Shown here: piece after piece, positions 1-9,897 of the stretch
How positions within the stretch are numbered: position 1 is the stretch's first letter
Layout of the letters: each line of letters begins with the position of its first letter
Assembly (NCBI RefSeq): GCF_027943255.1
Contig: NC_072893.1
Span: 6,944,001 to 7,008,000, forward strand
Source of the DNA: Anastrepha obliqua
Taxonomy: Eukaryota > Arthropoda > Insecta > Diptera > Tephritidae
Reading direction: 5' to 3'
Length of the DNA: 64,000 bases
Position numbers and translations under genes: made by a program
Notes under the pieces: generated by a model
Told to the model about the DNA's origin: nothing
Seen by the model: only the letters and a program-made list of their open reading frames with translations
The model's database searches: none

Positions 1-200
1 CCTTCACATGCCGGACATGTGTTTGATATGTCGGTGTCGATTCTGGATAAGTAGGAGTTTAACCTGCTACAGTATCCAGAACGTAATTGTGCCAATGTTA
101 CACGAGTCTCACGGGGAAGCTGGAAATTGGGTTGATCGAATGGCCTACTGTAAAGCCAGTCGTGGCAGTCATTTGAACGATATTATTTTTCATTCATAAA
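1..200 (-). mobile_element. Jockey-like LINE 3'-region fragment
   Basis: This stretch is a diverged copy of part of the LINE at 45398-46740 (best match about 45587-45720). Shared runs include GTCGATTCTGGAT and TATCCAGAACGTAATTG. The coding sense of that LINE is the minus strand. It is cut by the window edge on the left. The 63-residue plus-strand ORF across it is a shadow. Confidence 0.6.
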
Positions 201-231
201 TGACAAAGTTCAATCTTCAAAATAAAAAAAA

Positions 232-897
232 GAGGTTGTCTGTAAAGTCGGTTTACTGACGATAGTTAGCGTGATGACGTCATAAGAAAATACTGATTGA
301 ATGGTTGCATTTTTCAAAAGAAAATTTTAATTTTATTTGTTTGATAGATATTTTGTATGGATATAGAGAATGAGTTAACATTAACATAACATAACATAAC
401 ATAGCATAACATAACATAACATAACATGACATAACATAACATAACATAACATAACATAACATAACATAACATAACATAACATAACATAACATAACATAAC
501 ATAACATAACATAACATAACATAACATAACATAACATAACATAACATAACATAACATAACATAACATAACATAAAACATAACATAACATAACATAACATA
601 ACATAACATAACATAACATAACATAACATAACATAACATAACATAACATAACATAACATAACTAACATAACATAACTAACATAACATAACATAACATAAC
701 ATAACATAACATAACATATCATAACATAACATAACATAACATAACATAACATAACATAATATAACATAACATATCATAACATAACATAACATAACATAAC
801 ATGCTGTTCAAGCAAGGTAACGACGCATGAGCAAGATAACGACGCATTTTTTTGTGCGTGCAGCCGGCTACATAGAATTATAAGACGTTATCACGTC
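232..897 (+). mobile_element. (ATAAC)n-bearing terminal-repeat element, unit A1
   Basis: The left end (232-378) is conserved with 20471-20532 plus 21555-21630 and with the reverse complement of 38080-38226. The right end (about 803-897) is conserved with 5580-5675, 22250-22336, 36627-36720 and 37029-37125. Near the ends lie inverted motifs around ACGTGATAACGTC (left, degenerate here) and GACGTTATCACGT (right). The middle is a pentanucleotide array. There is no coding capacity, so this is a non-autonomous element. Ends are inferred from copy alignment; the target-site duplication is ambiguous because of A-rich flanks. Confidence 0.7.
379..802. repeat. (ATAAC)n pentanucleotide array
   Basis: About 85 near-perfect 5-bp units with a few variants, for example ATAGC, ATGAC, an inserted AA near 573 and short ATAACTA interruptions near 660-676. 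None of the three minus-strand frames meets a stop codon, which creates long artefactual ORFs of repeated Met-Leu-Cys-Tyr-Val. Confidence 0.97.
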
Positions 898-1355
898 AAA
901 AAATAATAATAACATTAAAACAACAGGTATTATTAACAAACTTGGTTTTATTTTAAATTCTTCAAGTAAATCTCAAGTAAATCTCGATATCAGCTCCTCA
1001 TTCCCATTGCAGACTTGATTTTCTGCATTCAGTAATTTTTCATATATTTTAGAACGTGAAGGTAGTTTTCGAATAAAACAGGCTTTAATATTTAATTATT
1101 TACTAATATATGGGTAGATGAACCTGTATAATAACTGAGTGTATACTTACAACGTCTTATTCTAATTGCAATTGTTTGGGATTTATACGTCTAGTAACAC
1201 TAAATTCGAAGGCGAGTCTACTTAAGTCCATAGCGGATTGCTGTCAACGAAATTTGGATATATTTTGAAAAGAGGGCGCGTAACTGTAGTGCTGTGATTT
1301 ATCGCTTGTCTTTTTTTGATCCGATATTTAAGTTATTAATAAATAAATCAAATTA
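898..1355 (+). other. Composite-element spacer, partly deleted in the second copy
   Basis: Positions 898-972 match the reverse complement of 36956-37028, next to unit B1. The B copy then jumps to sequence corresponding to 1350 onward, so it lacks the equivalent of 973-1349 (377 bp). The junction lies at a shared AATC. No gene is seen here. Confidence 0.6.
1342..1355 (+). repeat. Target-site duplication of the LINE (left copy)
   Basis: The 14-bp AATAAATCAAATTA is repeated at 5395-5408, immediately after the LINE's A-rich tail. It gives the boundaries 1356 and 5394. Low sequence complexity makes the exact edges uncertain by a few bases. Confidence 0.6.
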
Positions 1356-1435
1356 GTGTACTCTCAAGTATTCAAGTATAATTTTGCTGATACTCTGCAT
1401 ATATCTCAACGCTATCATACCCTTAAACCTCAAAT

Positions 1436-2500
1436 ATGCCTCCAAAAAAACTTGGCTCTCACCAGCATCACTACACATGTGGTATTTGCTCAACTATTAT
1501 TAATGAAAGAATGGAGCCCAGCATTCTATGCTCTGGATGCCGTACATGGATTCACTCAAAATGCACGGGACTTACCCCTGATGAATACAAAATATTGGCT
1601 AGGAGCATTAAAAAGGATGGTGTGATCTGGAAATGCGCTACTTGCAAATTTGAGGTTAGTGTCATCACCCAAGAAGACCTGATGTCAGATGATGCCGACG
1701 ACACAGTCACTATGGACAAACTGGAGCAATTGTTTAACAATCAGTTTAACCGTCTATCTCAGAAACTAGAAGCAAAGATTGACAGATTCAAAGCTGCCAT
1801 CGAGGACAACATAGCCGATCTCAGAAACGATGTAACTAAAATCGCTAAACAAAACACCTCTTTAACTGATACTTGTGCCCGTCTCAACAATAGGCTAACC
1901 ACAGTCGAAAATAAACTCACATCCTACACCGTTAACTCCACGTCTCCCGAGGAAGTATTTGCTGAGTTCAACGAACGCAAGCGGCGTGAATCAAACGTCG
2001 TAGTGCTCAACGTCATGGAGTCGAAGAAAGCCTCTGGGAACGACAGGCTTGATGAAGACAGGACACAGATATCTGCCATCCTGCCACCTAACCTATCAAC
2101 TAGCATCGACAACCTAAAGCTACGCAGGTTTGGTCGCCCCATAGCTGGACGTTCGCGTCCTTTGCTAATTGAAACTCCGTCCCCAACTATTGCCTTAACT
2201 ATTCTAAAATCTAAGCCTCCTACTACAGTTGATGGAACCCAGATAGCTTTCAAATCGGACCTTACTCCTGCTCAACTACTTCATCTCAAGAACCTGCGCA
2301 CTCAGTTGGACACATTAGAGAAAAATGGTGACACTAATAAGACTATTAAATACATAAACGGCACCCCTAAAATAGTCAACAAGAATTTTCGCTCGCTCAG
2401 CAAAGATCGCAAAACCCTCAGCAATAAGAGTGTTGTATCAGAACGTCAGAGGCCTGAGGACAAAATTAACCAGATTTCTGACCGCTACGGCGATCAGTAA
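1436..2500 (+). CDS. LINE ORF1 protein with PHD finger
   Basis: 354 residues; the predicted nucleic-acid-binding partner of the LINE ribonucleoprotein. A PHD-type zinc finger is visible: C15, C18, C32, C35, H40, C43, C67, C70 (C4HC3). A helical, probably coiled-coil stretch follows (about 85-165), then a basic domain from about 180 (ERKRRESNVVVLNV onward), the layout known from CR1-like ORF1 proteins. ATG 1436 follows an 80-bp leader. The stop lies inside ORF2, so the two ORFs overlap by 71 nt in different frames (ORF2 is +1). The reading frame is intact, suggesting a recent insertion. Confidence 0.88.
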   Translation: MPPKKLGSHQHHYTCGICSTIINERMEPSILCSGCRTWIHSKCTGLTPDEYKILARSIKKDGVIWKCATCKFEVSVITQEDLMSDDADDTVTMDKLEQLFNNQFNRLSQKLEAKIDRFKAAIEDNIADLRNDVTKIAKQNTSLTDTCARLNNRLTTVENKLTSYTVNSTSPEEVFAEFNERKRRESNVVVLNVMESKKASGNDRLDEDRTQISAILPPNLSTSIDNLKLRRFGRPIAGRSRPLLIETPSPTIALTILKSKPPTTVDGTQIAFKSDLTPAQLLHLKNLRTQLDTLEKNGDTNKTIKYINGTPKIVNKNFRSLSKDRKTLSNKSVVSERQRPEDKINQISDRYGDQ

Positions 2501-5204
2501 CACTGATGTCATCTGTATAACGGAGTCCTGGCTTCACCCAGCCATCCTTGATGGCGAAATCATGGATGATACATTCACTATCTTCAGGAGAGACAGGGAT
2601 TTATCTACTAGTGGGTGTGAACGAGGTGGAGGCGTGCTTGTTGCTACTAAGCGCTCTATCCAAGCAGATCGCATAGCAACTGCGGACACAACCGTTGAAC
2701 AAGTGTTCATCAGGATAAAGTGTAATAATGCGGATCTCATCGTCGGCTGTGCCTACCTACCACCAAGATCAACCCCTGTATCATACCAAATACACATAGA
2801 CACTCTCTTCTTTCTGAAAGAAAAATACCCTAACGCCAGACTCCTGATAACAGGAGACTACAATCTTCCGAGTAGCACTCCTCGCTCTGACTGTGAATAT
2901 CTGCTATACGAAGGCTTCTCCTCACTTGAATGTACACAATATAACGCCATACTGTATAACAATAATAATCTGCTAGATCTCTGCTTCAGTAATATTGAAG
3001 CAAGAGTTACAAGCACTCAAGAACTAACCAAGATGGATTCCTTCCACCCGGCGCTTGCTATTGAGGTCGAATTACAGCCTAACCTAAAATCCGCCAAATC
3101 AACCTACAGGGCCTTCAAGAATGCCGATTACACCAACCTGAACGCCTTCTTCACCAACACTGACTGGTCTAATCTATATTCAACTAACAACGTCGATGAG
3201 AAGATCAGCAACCTCTACAACATTGTGGAATTAGGTATATCTCACTACGTTCCAGTATACAGCAGAAAAACTAGTGACTTCCCTTGTTGGTTCTCTAACG
3301 ACTTAAAATTCAAAATAATACAAAAAAAATCAGCTCATTCAACGTATAAAAAAAGGCCCACCAGAGAAAACTACTTTAAATTCAGTAATCTTCGTCGTGT
3401 ATGCAAGAATTTGAGTAACTTGTGCTACAAAAATTACGTCTCCAACATGGAACTGAAGGTGTTGTCTGACCCGCATGAGTTTTGGAAATTCGTCAAGAAT
3501 AAAAAAAGGAACAATTGCGATATACCCTCCTCAATATATTGGAATAATAAGTCGGCCAACACTGGTGTTGAGACCTGCGACCTATTTGCGTCTTTTTTCG
3601 AAAGTGTCTATTCCTCAAATATGCAACGTGATAACACTGCGTCTGTCTGCAACCCTAACGCTATGTTTAATGCCTTGAGTGAATTTGAAGTTAGCCAAGA
3701 TCTAGTTTTTAAGCTTCTAACAAATTTAAACCCAAGAAAAGGCGCTGGCCCAGATGGCCTGCCGAACATATTCCTTGCAAACTGCGCAATCGGTCTCTGT
3801 GAGCCACTAACGGATATTTTTAGCACCTCGCTGGAATCAGGTACCTTCCCATCTGTCTGGAGGCTCTCGTTTGTCAGCCCCATTCATAAGGACGGTCCCA
3901 GATCTGATGCTGCCAACTACAGACCAATCTGCATACAATCAGCGCTAGCTAAACTGTTTGAAAAACTCATTGTGCCTCAACTTACGTGGCACTTTACTGA
4001 TATCATCTCGAATAGACAACATGGCTTTGTGGGCGGAAGATCCACTGCGTCCAACCTATTTACTTACACCAACTATTTAATCGATGCCTTGAACGATAAC
4101 GCCAAAGTACATTCCATTTACACGGACTTTAGCAAAGCCTTTGACAGAGTCAACCACGAGATATTGGTAATGAAACTAAGTAGTTATGGCATCCAAGGCA
4201 GGGCACTAAGTTGGATTCAATCGTATCTGATTGACAGGAAGCTCCAAGTCAGAATAGATGGGCACCTTTCGACGAAATACGATGTCAAATCAGGTGTTCC
4301 GCAAGGATCACACCTGGGTCCCATACTTTTCAACATCTTTATTAATGACATTGGAAACAATCTTCACTCAGACTACCTGTTGTACGCTGATGATCTAAAA
4401 ATCTACAGAAGAATCAATCGTTACGAGGACACGAATCTACTACAGCAAGATATCAACACATTGGCTGATTGGTGTACCAAGAACAAGCTTGATTTAAATA
4501 TCAAAAAGTGTGCTGTGGTCTCGTATTCAAGGTCACACACCCGTGAAGCCGCAATGTATACGTTAAATGATGATGACATCCATGAAACCGAGGATATCAA
4601 GGACCTAGGCATCATTGTGGATAGGAAGCTATCTTTTAGTAAACACATAGATAAGATCACGCTTCAAGCCAATAAAGTTCTGGGTTTCATAACAAGGACC
4701 AGCAAAGATTTCACCAATCCGCACACGCTGATATCTCTCTTCAACACTCTCGTACGACCGATCCTGGAATACGGATCTGTCATATGGTCTCCATATACAG
4801 ATTACCAGATCAAACGCATCGAGTCAGTCCAAAGGAAGTTCTGCAGGACTTTAGCACACCGGTATAAGCCTCAAGGCTGCACCTCAACTGATGACATCTA
4901 CATTCATTACGGAATCGAGGAACTGCAAAGACGTCGACAGGTGACAGACTTAGTTTTCTTTTACAAAGTACTCAATGGCCTGATAGATGCTCCAGACGCA
5001 GCAGCCTGCTTTGAATTTGCGCCGGCTAACCTACATCTGAGGCGTCGTCGCCTATTAAAAACTGTCAAGTCAAGCAAAAATTACGTAATTGGTGGCCCAC
5101 ATAATCGTATTGCGAATCTAGTCAATACACTCAATAATGACGTGGAATTCTATGGCGGATCCATTGGTGCATTTGTTGCAGCTGTTAAACGGCACCTAAC
5201 ATAA
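2430..5204 (+). CDS. LINE ORF2: AP endonuclease and reverse transcriptase
   Basis: 924 residues. The N-terminus is already endonuclease (MLYQNVRGLRTK), so ATG 2430 is the natural start although it lies inside ORF1. Endonuclease landmarks: CITESWL (E32), RGGGVLVATK, LITGDYNLPS and SFHPAL. Reverse-transcriptase landmarks in order: KGAGPDGLPN, NYRPICI, QHGFVGGRST, YTDFSKAFDRVNH, GVPQGSHLGPILF and the catalytic YADD at 652-655, then DLGIIVDRKLSF. No RNase H domain is visible. No stops or frameshifts occur. It should nick target DNA and copy the element's RNA in place. Translation must occur by reinitiation or another means, as the start overlaps ORF1. Confidence 0.92.
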   Translation: MLYQNVRGLRTKLTRFLTATAISNTDVICITESWLHPAILDGEIMDDTFTIFRRDRDLSTSGCERGGGVLVATKRSIQADRIATADTTVEQVFIRIKCNNADLIVGCAYLPPRSTPVSYQIHIDTLFFLKEKYPNARLLITGDYNLPSSTPRSDCEYLLYEGFSSLECTQYNAILYNNNNLLDLCFSNIEARVTSTQELTKMDSFHPALAIEVELQPNLKSAKSTYRAFKNADYTNLNAFFTNTDWSNLYSTNNVDEKISNLYNIVELGISHYVPVYSRKTSDFPCWFSNDLKFKIIQKKSAHSTYKKRPTRENYFKFSNLRRVCKNLSNLCYKNYVSNMELKVLSDPHEFWKFVKNKKRNNCDIPSSIYWNNKSANTGVETCDLFASFFESVYSSNMQRDNTASVCNPNAMFNALSEFEVSQDLVFKLLTNLNPRKGAGPDGLPNIFLANCAIGLCEPLTDIFSTSLESGTFPSVWRLSFVSPIHKDGPRSDAANYRPICIQSALAKLFEKLIVPQLTWHFTDIISNRQHGFVGGRSTASNLFTYTNYLIDALNDNAKVHSIYTDFSKAFDRVNHEILVMKLSSYGIQGRALSWIQSYLIDRKLQVRIDGHLSTKYDVKSGVPQGSHLGPILFNIFINDIGNNLHSDYLLYADDLKIYRRINRYEDTNLLQQDINTLADWCTKNKLDLNIKKCAVVSYSRSHTREAAMYTLNDDDIHETEDIKDLGIIVDRKLSFSKHIDKITLQANKVLGFITRTSKDFTNPHTLISLFNTLVRPILEYGSVIWSPYTDYQIKRIESVQRKFCRTLAHRYKPQGCTSTDDIYIHYGIEELQRRRQVTDLVFFYKVLNGLIDAPDAAACFEFAPANLHLRRRRLLKTVKSSKNYVIGGPHNRIANLVNTLNNDVEFYGGSIGAFVAAVKRHLT

Positions 5205-5394
5205 TTTGTTTGCTCAATTTATTAACATATTAGTCTTACTGTTATCTCAAACTAATAAATACCCCCTCTATATTATTATATTATTATATTATTATAAATT
5301 ATTCCCTTTTTTGAATAAATTAAATCTATGTAGTATATTGCCGTTTGGCGTTTGTATAATTAAATAATTAAATAAATAAATAAATAAATAAATC

Positions 5395-5675
5395 AATAAA
5401 TCAAATTAATAATAATCAATAAGAAGGCATATGCAAATACAAATACGTGAATTTATATATGTACATATGCGCATATACATATATATATATATACGCTCAC
5501 TTAAGTAGGAGAGAGCAAGATGTCGAACGTTGCCGTTCGTTTGCTTTGTTTGCTTTGTCGTTCGTTCCGCGCTTTCGCTTGCAGTTCATTCAAGGTAACG
5601 GCAATGAGCAAGGTAACGACACATTTTTTCGTGCGTGCAGCCTGCTAAATCGAATTATAAGACGTTATCACGTCA
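5395..5675 (+). mobile_element. Right end of the composite terminal-repeat element (copy C)
   Basis: It matches 22085-22336 and the reverse complement of 36627-36955: GAAGGCATATGCAAAT, a TA-rich stretch, GCTCACTTAAGTAGGAGAGA, GATGTCGAACGTTGCCG, CCGCGCTTTCGCTTGCAGTT, GGTAACG repeats, and the terminal GACGTTATCACGTCA. It was joined to 898-1355 before the LINE inserted. Plus-strand ORFs through it are not supported. Confidence 0.75.
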
Positions 5676-5682
5676 ATTCCTC

Positions 5683-5790
5683 ATGCGGCCGCCGTAGCCG
5701 AATGCGTTGGTGCCTGACTACCATTCGTAGGTTCGATTCTCCGGGCATGAAATAATGGAGTGATAGAAAAAGTTTTTTTCAAATATAAAT
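5683..5790 (+). mobile_element. tRNA-derived SINE, 5' head only
   Basis: The tRNA-like head carries an A box around GTAGCCGAATGCGTTGG and a B box GGTTCGATTCTCC, followed by the family body start near ATGATAGAAAAAGTTT-like sequence. The same head, in reverse, ends the SINEs at 19356-19634, 32094-32404 and 34976-35281. This copy stops after about 100 bp, so its 3' body is lost. It lies directly next to the element end at 5675. Confidence 0.8.
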
Positions 5791-6497
5791 TTTTTTTTTA
5801 ATTTTTCCTAATTGTCTGTGTTATTTACCTCTTTCTATTTAAATAGTTACGTATATGTATGAGGAATGTTTATGCTGCTATGACAAAAACAACAAATATC
5901 TTCGTAGTCATGCCGGTGACACCGATTTTAACGATTCCGGCAATACGTGTTATGGCGAATGTCATTTCCGGCTTCGCTTTTTGTGCTATTAGGACGTTTT
6001 TTGGTGAGATAAAATATTATTTTTATTTTATAAGCTATTAGTTTCTCAGTTTTCAATAGAATTCTGTGCGGAGCCTTACATTGGAAGCAACCAGAAAAGC
6101 TGTTGATATTGGCGAAAGGAAAATCATAGTAAAATTGTGGAAAGAAGGTTCATGTAGCCTACTAGAAGGCTATTGAAACATAGGAATAACAACAGGCACA
6201 TCATCGAAAATGCCGGAATTATACCTTTCAGGCCAAGAACAGGGCGTCCTTGTAAATTAACAGAAAGTGAAAGGCTCAGTACTGTAGGGCTTGTGAAGAA
6301 ATATGCAAAGATAACTGCTTCCGAGTGAAAGATGAAATATGAAATAGGTTTCCAAAATGTATTAGTGCTTCAACTGCCAGAAGAGTCTTAAGAAAAGTAG
6401 GCTATCATCAAATTTTGTATTTTTAGGCTTAAAGGAAGAAAAGTTGTGTGGAGGAAACCTGGTACTACGCTGAGTAAAGAAGATTGATTACCAACGA

Positions 6498-6610
6498 TTG
6501 TTGTTGTTTTAGCAACATAAACATTCCCTATATATATACGGCGAATGCTGCTGGGGTGATAGCCCTTGGCCGGTCATTCCGGTTACGAAGTACCGACTAT
6601 CGTGGGAACG
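6498..6610 (-). mobile_element. Ribozyme-type short retroposon, copy 1
   Basis: Read on the minus strand: CGTTCCCACGATAGTCGG at the 5' end, a 3' hairpin containing GCATTCGCCG, and a GCTAAAACAACAAC-type tail. ATTACCAA occurs at both flanks (6487-6494 and 6612-6619), a partial target-site duplication. The P4 hairpin seen in other copies is deleted. Confidence 0.75.
6558..6610 (-). ncRNA. Candidate HDV-like ribozyme, P4-less copy
   Basis: Minus strand: P1 CGTTCC/GGAATG (one G-U), P2 GATAGTC/GGCTATC, P3 GGT/ACC, joining segment CCAAG. Compared with the other copies, P2 has a C-G to U-A compensatory change and a G-U wobble. Family assignment is inferred from manual folding; self-cleavage is not shown. 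Confidence 0.45.
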
Positions 6611-6930
6611 TATTACCAATAGGTGTTGTTGTTGTAGCAGCAACAGTGAAACATGGTGGTAGTGGGGTGTTGGCGGCGTGGCGAAATTTCAGCTTATTTT
6701 TTCAAGTACAGATAAGTTTGCTTATTTAGACTTTTTAAAACAAAATTTAAAGCAAAACGCTGACACGTTAGGGTTCTCAAATGAATGCTGCAAATTATAA
6801 GCAAAGAGATCTTGAAAGATATGCCATCTTGGGAGGAGCTGAAGAAGAGAACTCTCTAACAGACTACCAAATTGGTAAACTGGTAAACTCTACGCCAGAT
6901 GTACTCAGGGAATGTTGAAACATAGTGCTA

Positions 6931-7626
6931 CCAAAAGCGTCCATATTTTTTGAGAGTTTTTTGAATATTTTAAATTTTGTATAAATAAATGGGGTTTATT
7001 ATTTTTGAGTTTCCAATAAAATCAATTATTTTTTTGTTAAATTGTATGATCTAAAATGAATTATGCATTCTGTTTAATAAGTTAAATGCCGTCATATAGT
7101 TAAAAAAAATGTTTCGAAAATTCTAAAACTTTTTTCGCGTTACTTTTGCAACCACCAACAAAGGAGCGTAGACTTATGGCATTCAGTGGATTGAAAAAAT
7201 TCAATGGATTTTGTTTGTTGAATTTTTGGTCTAATTAACCCAAGGCGAATCTATTATTGGATGCGCCTTGAAATAACCTCACTTTTTTATAAAATGGTGT
7301 TTTCACACCAACTCCTCAGCGGTCTGTAGATGGATTGGTTGGGAGATCGGGGACTTTATTTAAAGTGGATGGAGTTTTAGATACCACCCTCTTCACCTCT
7401 CCCAGCAGCTAAAAGCAGTGAGTAATTAATTAATAAACATTACCGAAGTTGGCATTTCGTCCATTTTAGAAAACTAAATATAATCCTGACATTCAGCTAA
7501 AAATCGTAAAAAACAATAGCATCATTATATGTGCATATAATGTAAGAGCATACTTATCACAACGTCACTGCCCACTTTTTCCACATTTTCCACATTTTCT
7601 CAATCAATGGCTTTTGTTTCAGCAAG
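6931..7626. other. Intergenic, AT-rich
   Basis: No gene is seen. The left part to about 7160 may be the 3' end of the Tc3-like ruin. At 7242-7272 AAGGCG and CGCCTT form a short inverted pair around AATCTATTATTGGATG; AAGGCGAATCTATTA recurs at 12314. Confidence 0.5.
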
Positions 7627-7632
7627 TTTATT
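7627..7632 (-). promoter_or_regulatory. Poly(A) signal of dalao
   Basis: AATAAA on the minus strand, about 100 nt beyond the dalao stop codon. Confidence 0.55.
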
Positions 7633-7733
7633 GCCTTTTACATGAATACATTTAATTGGTTTTTCAAAATCCATTACGCACTTACAATTTAAAAAGCATG
7701 TACAAACGATATATATTTCAATTGTGCTGCCGT

Positions 7734-9897
7734 TTATTCAGTACCTCCATCTTTCTTCTCACCCTCGGCTTTGGATCCTTCAGAAACATTGGCAACAGCG
7801 GCTGCCGATGCTACTCCAACAGTATTGCCTGAAACTGCGGCGGATAACGACGGCGGTGCAGAGCTTGTCACCGGCTGCTGTTGTACTAAAACCTGGTTGT
7901 GTGACGGTGGCTGACCGTAAACCTCATGCGGTTGTTGTGGTTGTCCTGACACTGGAGTACCATGTTCTGGATAGTGAACCGGCGATCCATTATGCTGAGG
8001 TGGAGGACGGGCATTCATGTAATGCGAGCCTGGCGGGGGCCCATACGGCTGTTGGTAATGAGGATAAGGAGCATACTGGCCGTAAGGTTGTGATGGATGT
8101 GCTCCATATTGTGGCTGATAATACGGAGAGCGCGTTGGACCAGTTGGACCGTAACTACCGTAACCGCTATGAGGTGGCATAGCCGACATGGGTTGATGTG
8201 GCGACAAGTGTGGGGGTAAATGTGATGGAGGTTGTGGATGATGTGGGTGCATTGGCATTGTAGGAGGGACTTGTTGTTGTGGTGGCGGTGGTTGTTGGCC
8301 GGGCAGTGGTTGCGACGGTTGCTGATTTGGTTGCGTTGCAGTTTGTGGTGGTGGTGTTTGAGTTGGTGGCACACTCATTTGAGATGTGGGATTTGCGCCT
8401 CCTAAAGTTGTCGATTGTTGATTGGATGCAGTGTGGTCTACAGGAGCTATGGATGGTGGGGGAGTTGGAGTCGGGGTGGGTACTTTGCCAGGTTGCATAG
8501 TTTTTACAATTGGTGCTATTTGCGGTTTATTATTAACGTCTTTGTTTGGTTCACTACCAGATTTAGAAGCAGCTTTTTGTGTCTCTAGTCTAGATGGCAG
8601 TGGCACTGATGGCTTCGGCGTAGGCTCAATATCCATCGGTTCCGGATCGGTTTTGCTTGCAGATTCAATAGGATCTCTAGTCGCAGGAATCGATTGCGAA
8701 GTTGCTGTGGTTATTAGAGCATCCTTCTTACCTGAAAGAGAAATTTGAAACATAACCGGATACAAAACAACTTGTATGACCTTTACCTGCCGATATCGCA
8801 ACACCAGACAAGGGAGAATTTGTTGTTTGGCCCGAGGAAGCAGCTGATTTTTCATCGTTGCGAGTGCTCACTGCTTGTGTTGCTACAGCTCCTGGAATAG
8901 CAGAGCCAACTCCCGTTGGGTGCTCATCCACCCGTTGCCGCTCTCGTTTCATTTCATCGTACATTCGAGCTACCATTTTCTGGAATGTCTCATCGTCCAC
9001 CGCCGGCTTACAGTGGCGCTTTAACTCCTCTTGAAATGCCTCGCTAGACTCTACCATTCGTTGTTTCTTTGCCTCGAATTTTTCTTCCATCTGCTGTAGC
9101 TCAGCCTCCAGTTTAGTTTGGTGCATAGTAAGAGAACTTACTTGTCTTTTGAGTACCTGCATACGCTGTGTTGTTACAACAGAACGGACATCGGGCACTA
9201 CCGCATCCGAAAAAATCTCATTGATAAGTCGATGGTTACGCAAATAACGTGCATACGCCACATGCTTGAAAGAATACCCTTCATCCTGATCGTCCTCATC
9301 TTCAGCTGGTTGTATATCAATGCGCCTTTCTTGTTGGCTTTTACCGCTCGAACGTGTCGGTGTTTCGTGTACATCGGAATCTGTTTTCACCTTGCTCTTA
9401 GCAGACAGAAAAGTCAAATATGCTGGCGAATTGTGGTATGTTTTTAACGCCTTTTCATACTCAGCTTTATCGGCTTCGTATTCATCAATAAATTCCTGCT
9501 TCTCAGACTCAGTCAACTGTTTCCACATAGCCCCAATTTTTTTGCCCAATTCCCAGAGCTTTAAGTCAGGGTACTGTGCCTTTACGCTATCCCAAATTCG
9601 TTTCGAATAGCGCATGTAAGGTAGAACTGGTTTCTCTGGAGGTTTTGGTGGCTTCGGTGTACGGGACTCAGCTTGATTCTTAGAACTGGACGATTTTCCT
9701 GCCTTTTGCGGCGTGAAAGCTGGATTGCCATAGTTACTGTGAGTAAAAATTGGTGTAGTGTCTTTGTTGCGGTCTGAACCACCACCGGTGCCGGAAGAAC
9801 GAGATCGACTGCTACCTGAGCCGCTACTAGGTGCAGGAGTTGCTGGTCCTGTTGGCGCACCAACAGCAATTTGTTTATAATTGCTTGGTAACGACAT
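7734..9897 (-). CDS. dalao: Brahma-complex HMG-box protein Dalao/BAP111 (SMARCE1 type)
   Basis: Two exons, complement(7734..8731, 8787..9897), 702 residues, with a 55-bp GT-AG intron (8732-8786); the frame is kept across a split Gly codon before KKDALITT. The protein is the HMG-box subunit of SWI/SNF (Brahma, BAP/PBAP) remodelling complexes in the nucleus. Visible: a Ser/Gly/Thr-rich N-terminus, an HMG box at about 86-154 (PPEKPVLPYMRYSKRIWDSV, LWELGKKIGAMWKQLT), a SMARCE1-type region (SFKHVAYARYLRNHRLINEI), a coiled coil at about 245-296 (KLEAELQQMEEKFEAKKQRM), and a long Pro/Gln/His-rich C-terminus. ATG 9897 is chosen because the upstream in-frame codons contain only GTG, and MSLPSNYK fits the family. 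It diverges from fh across 196 bp. Confidence 0.93.

Larger units (their letters stand above)
1356..5394 (+). mobile_element. Intact CR1/Jockey-type non-LTR retrotransposon
   Basis: About 4.0 kb: an 80-bp 5' leader, ORF1 with a PHD finger, ORF2 with AP endonuclease and reverse transcriptase, a short 3' UTR and an AAATA-type repeat tail (about 5360-5394). Both ORFs are open from start to stop. It is bounded by a 14-bp direct repeat. It interrupts the composite element whose uninterrupted counterpart is at 36627-38226. PHD-type ORF1 with a YADD polymerase and no RNase H fits the CR1/Jockey group; the exact clade was not tested. Confidence 0.9.
6075..6930 (+). pseudogene. Degenerate Tc1/Tc3-like transposase
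   Basis: Conceptual translation in broken frames gives Tc1-type segments. Around 6085-6290: GERKIIVKLWKEGS and GRPCKLTESERLST (helix-turn-helix region). Around 6360-6470: ISASTARRVLRKVGYHQ and LKGRKVVWRKPGT. Around 6720-6920: FLKQNLKQNADTLGFSNEC, then WEELKKRTL and STPDVLREC, the C-terminal tail of Tc3-like enzymes. Several stops and frame changes are present and the catalytic core is missing. The ribozyme-SINE copy at 6498-6610 lies inside it. Confidence 0.65.

Noticed and set aside
379..802. Telomeric repeat
   Set aside because: The ATAAC unit is not TTAGG, and the array lies inside a dispersed element with defined ends.
5683..5755. Possible functional tRNA gene
   Set aside because: A and B boxes are present, but the sequence is the head of a SINE family seen three more times here and does not form a proper tRNA cloverleaf end.
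7734..8500. Overlapping plus-strand frames in the dalao C-terminus
   Set aside because: Shadows of the Pro/Gln/His-rich repeat coding sequence on the other strand.
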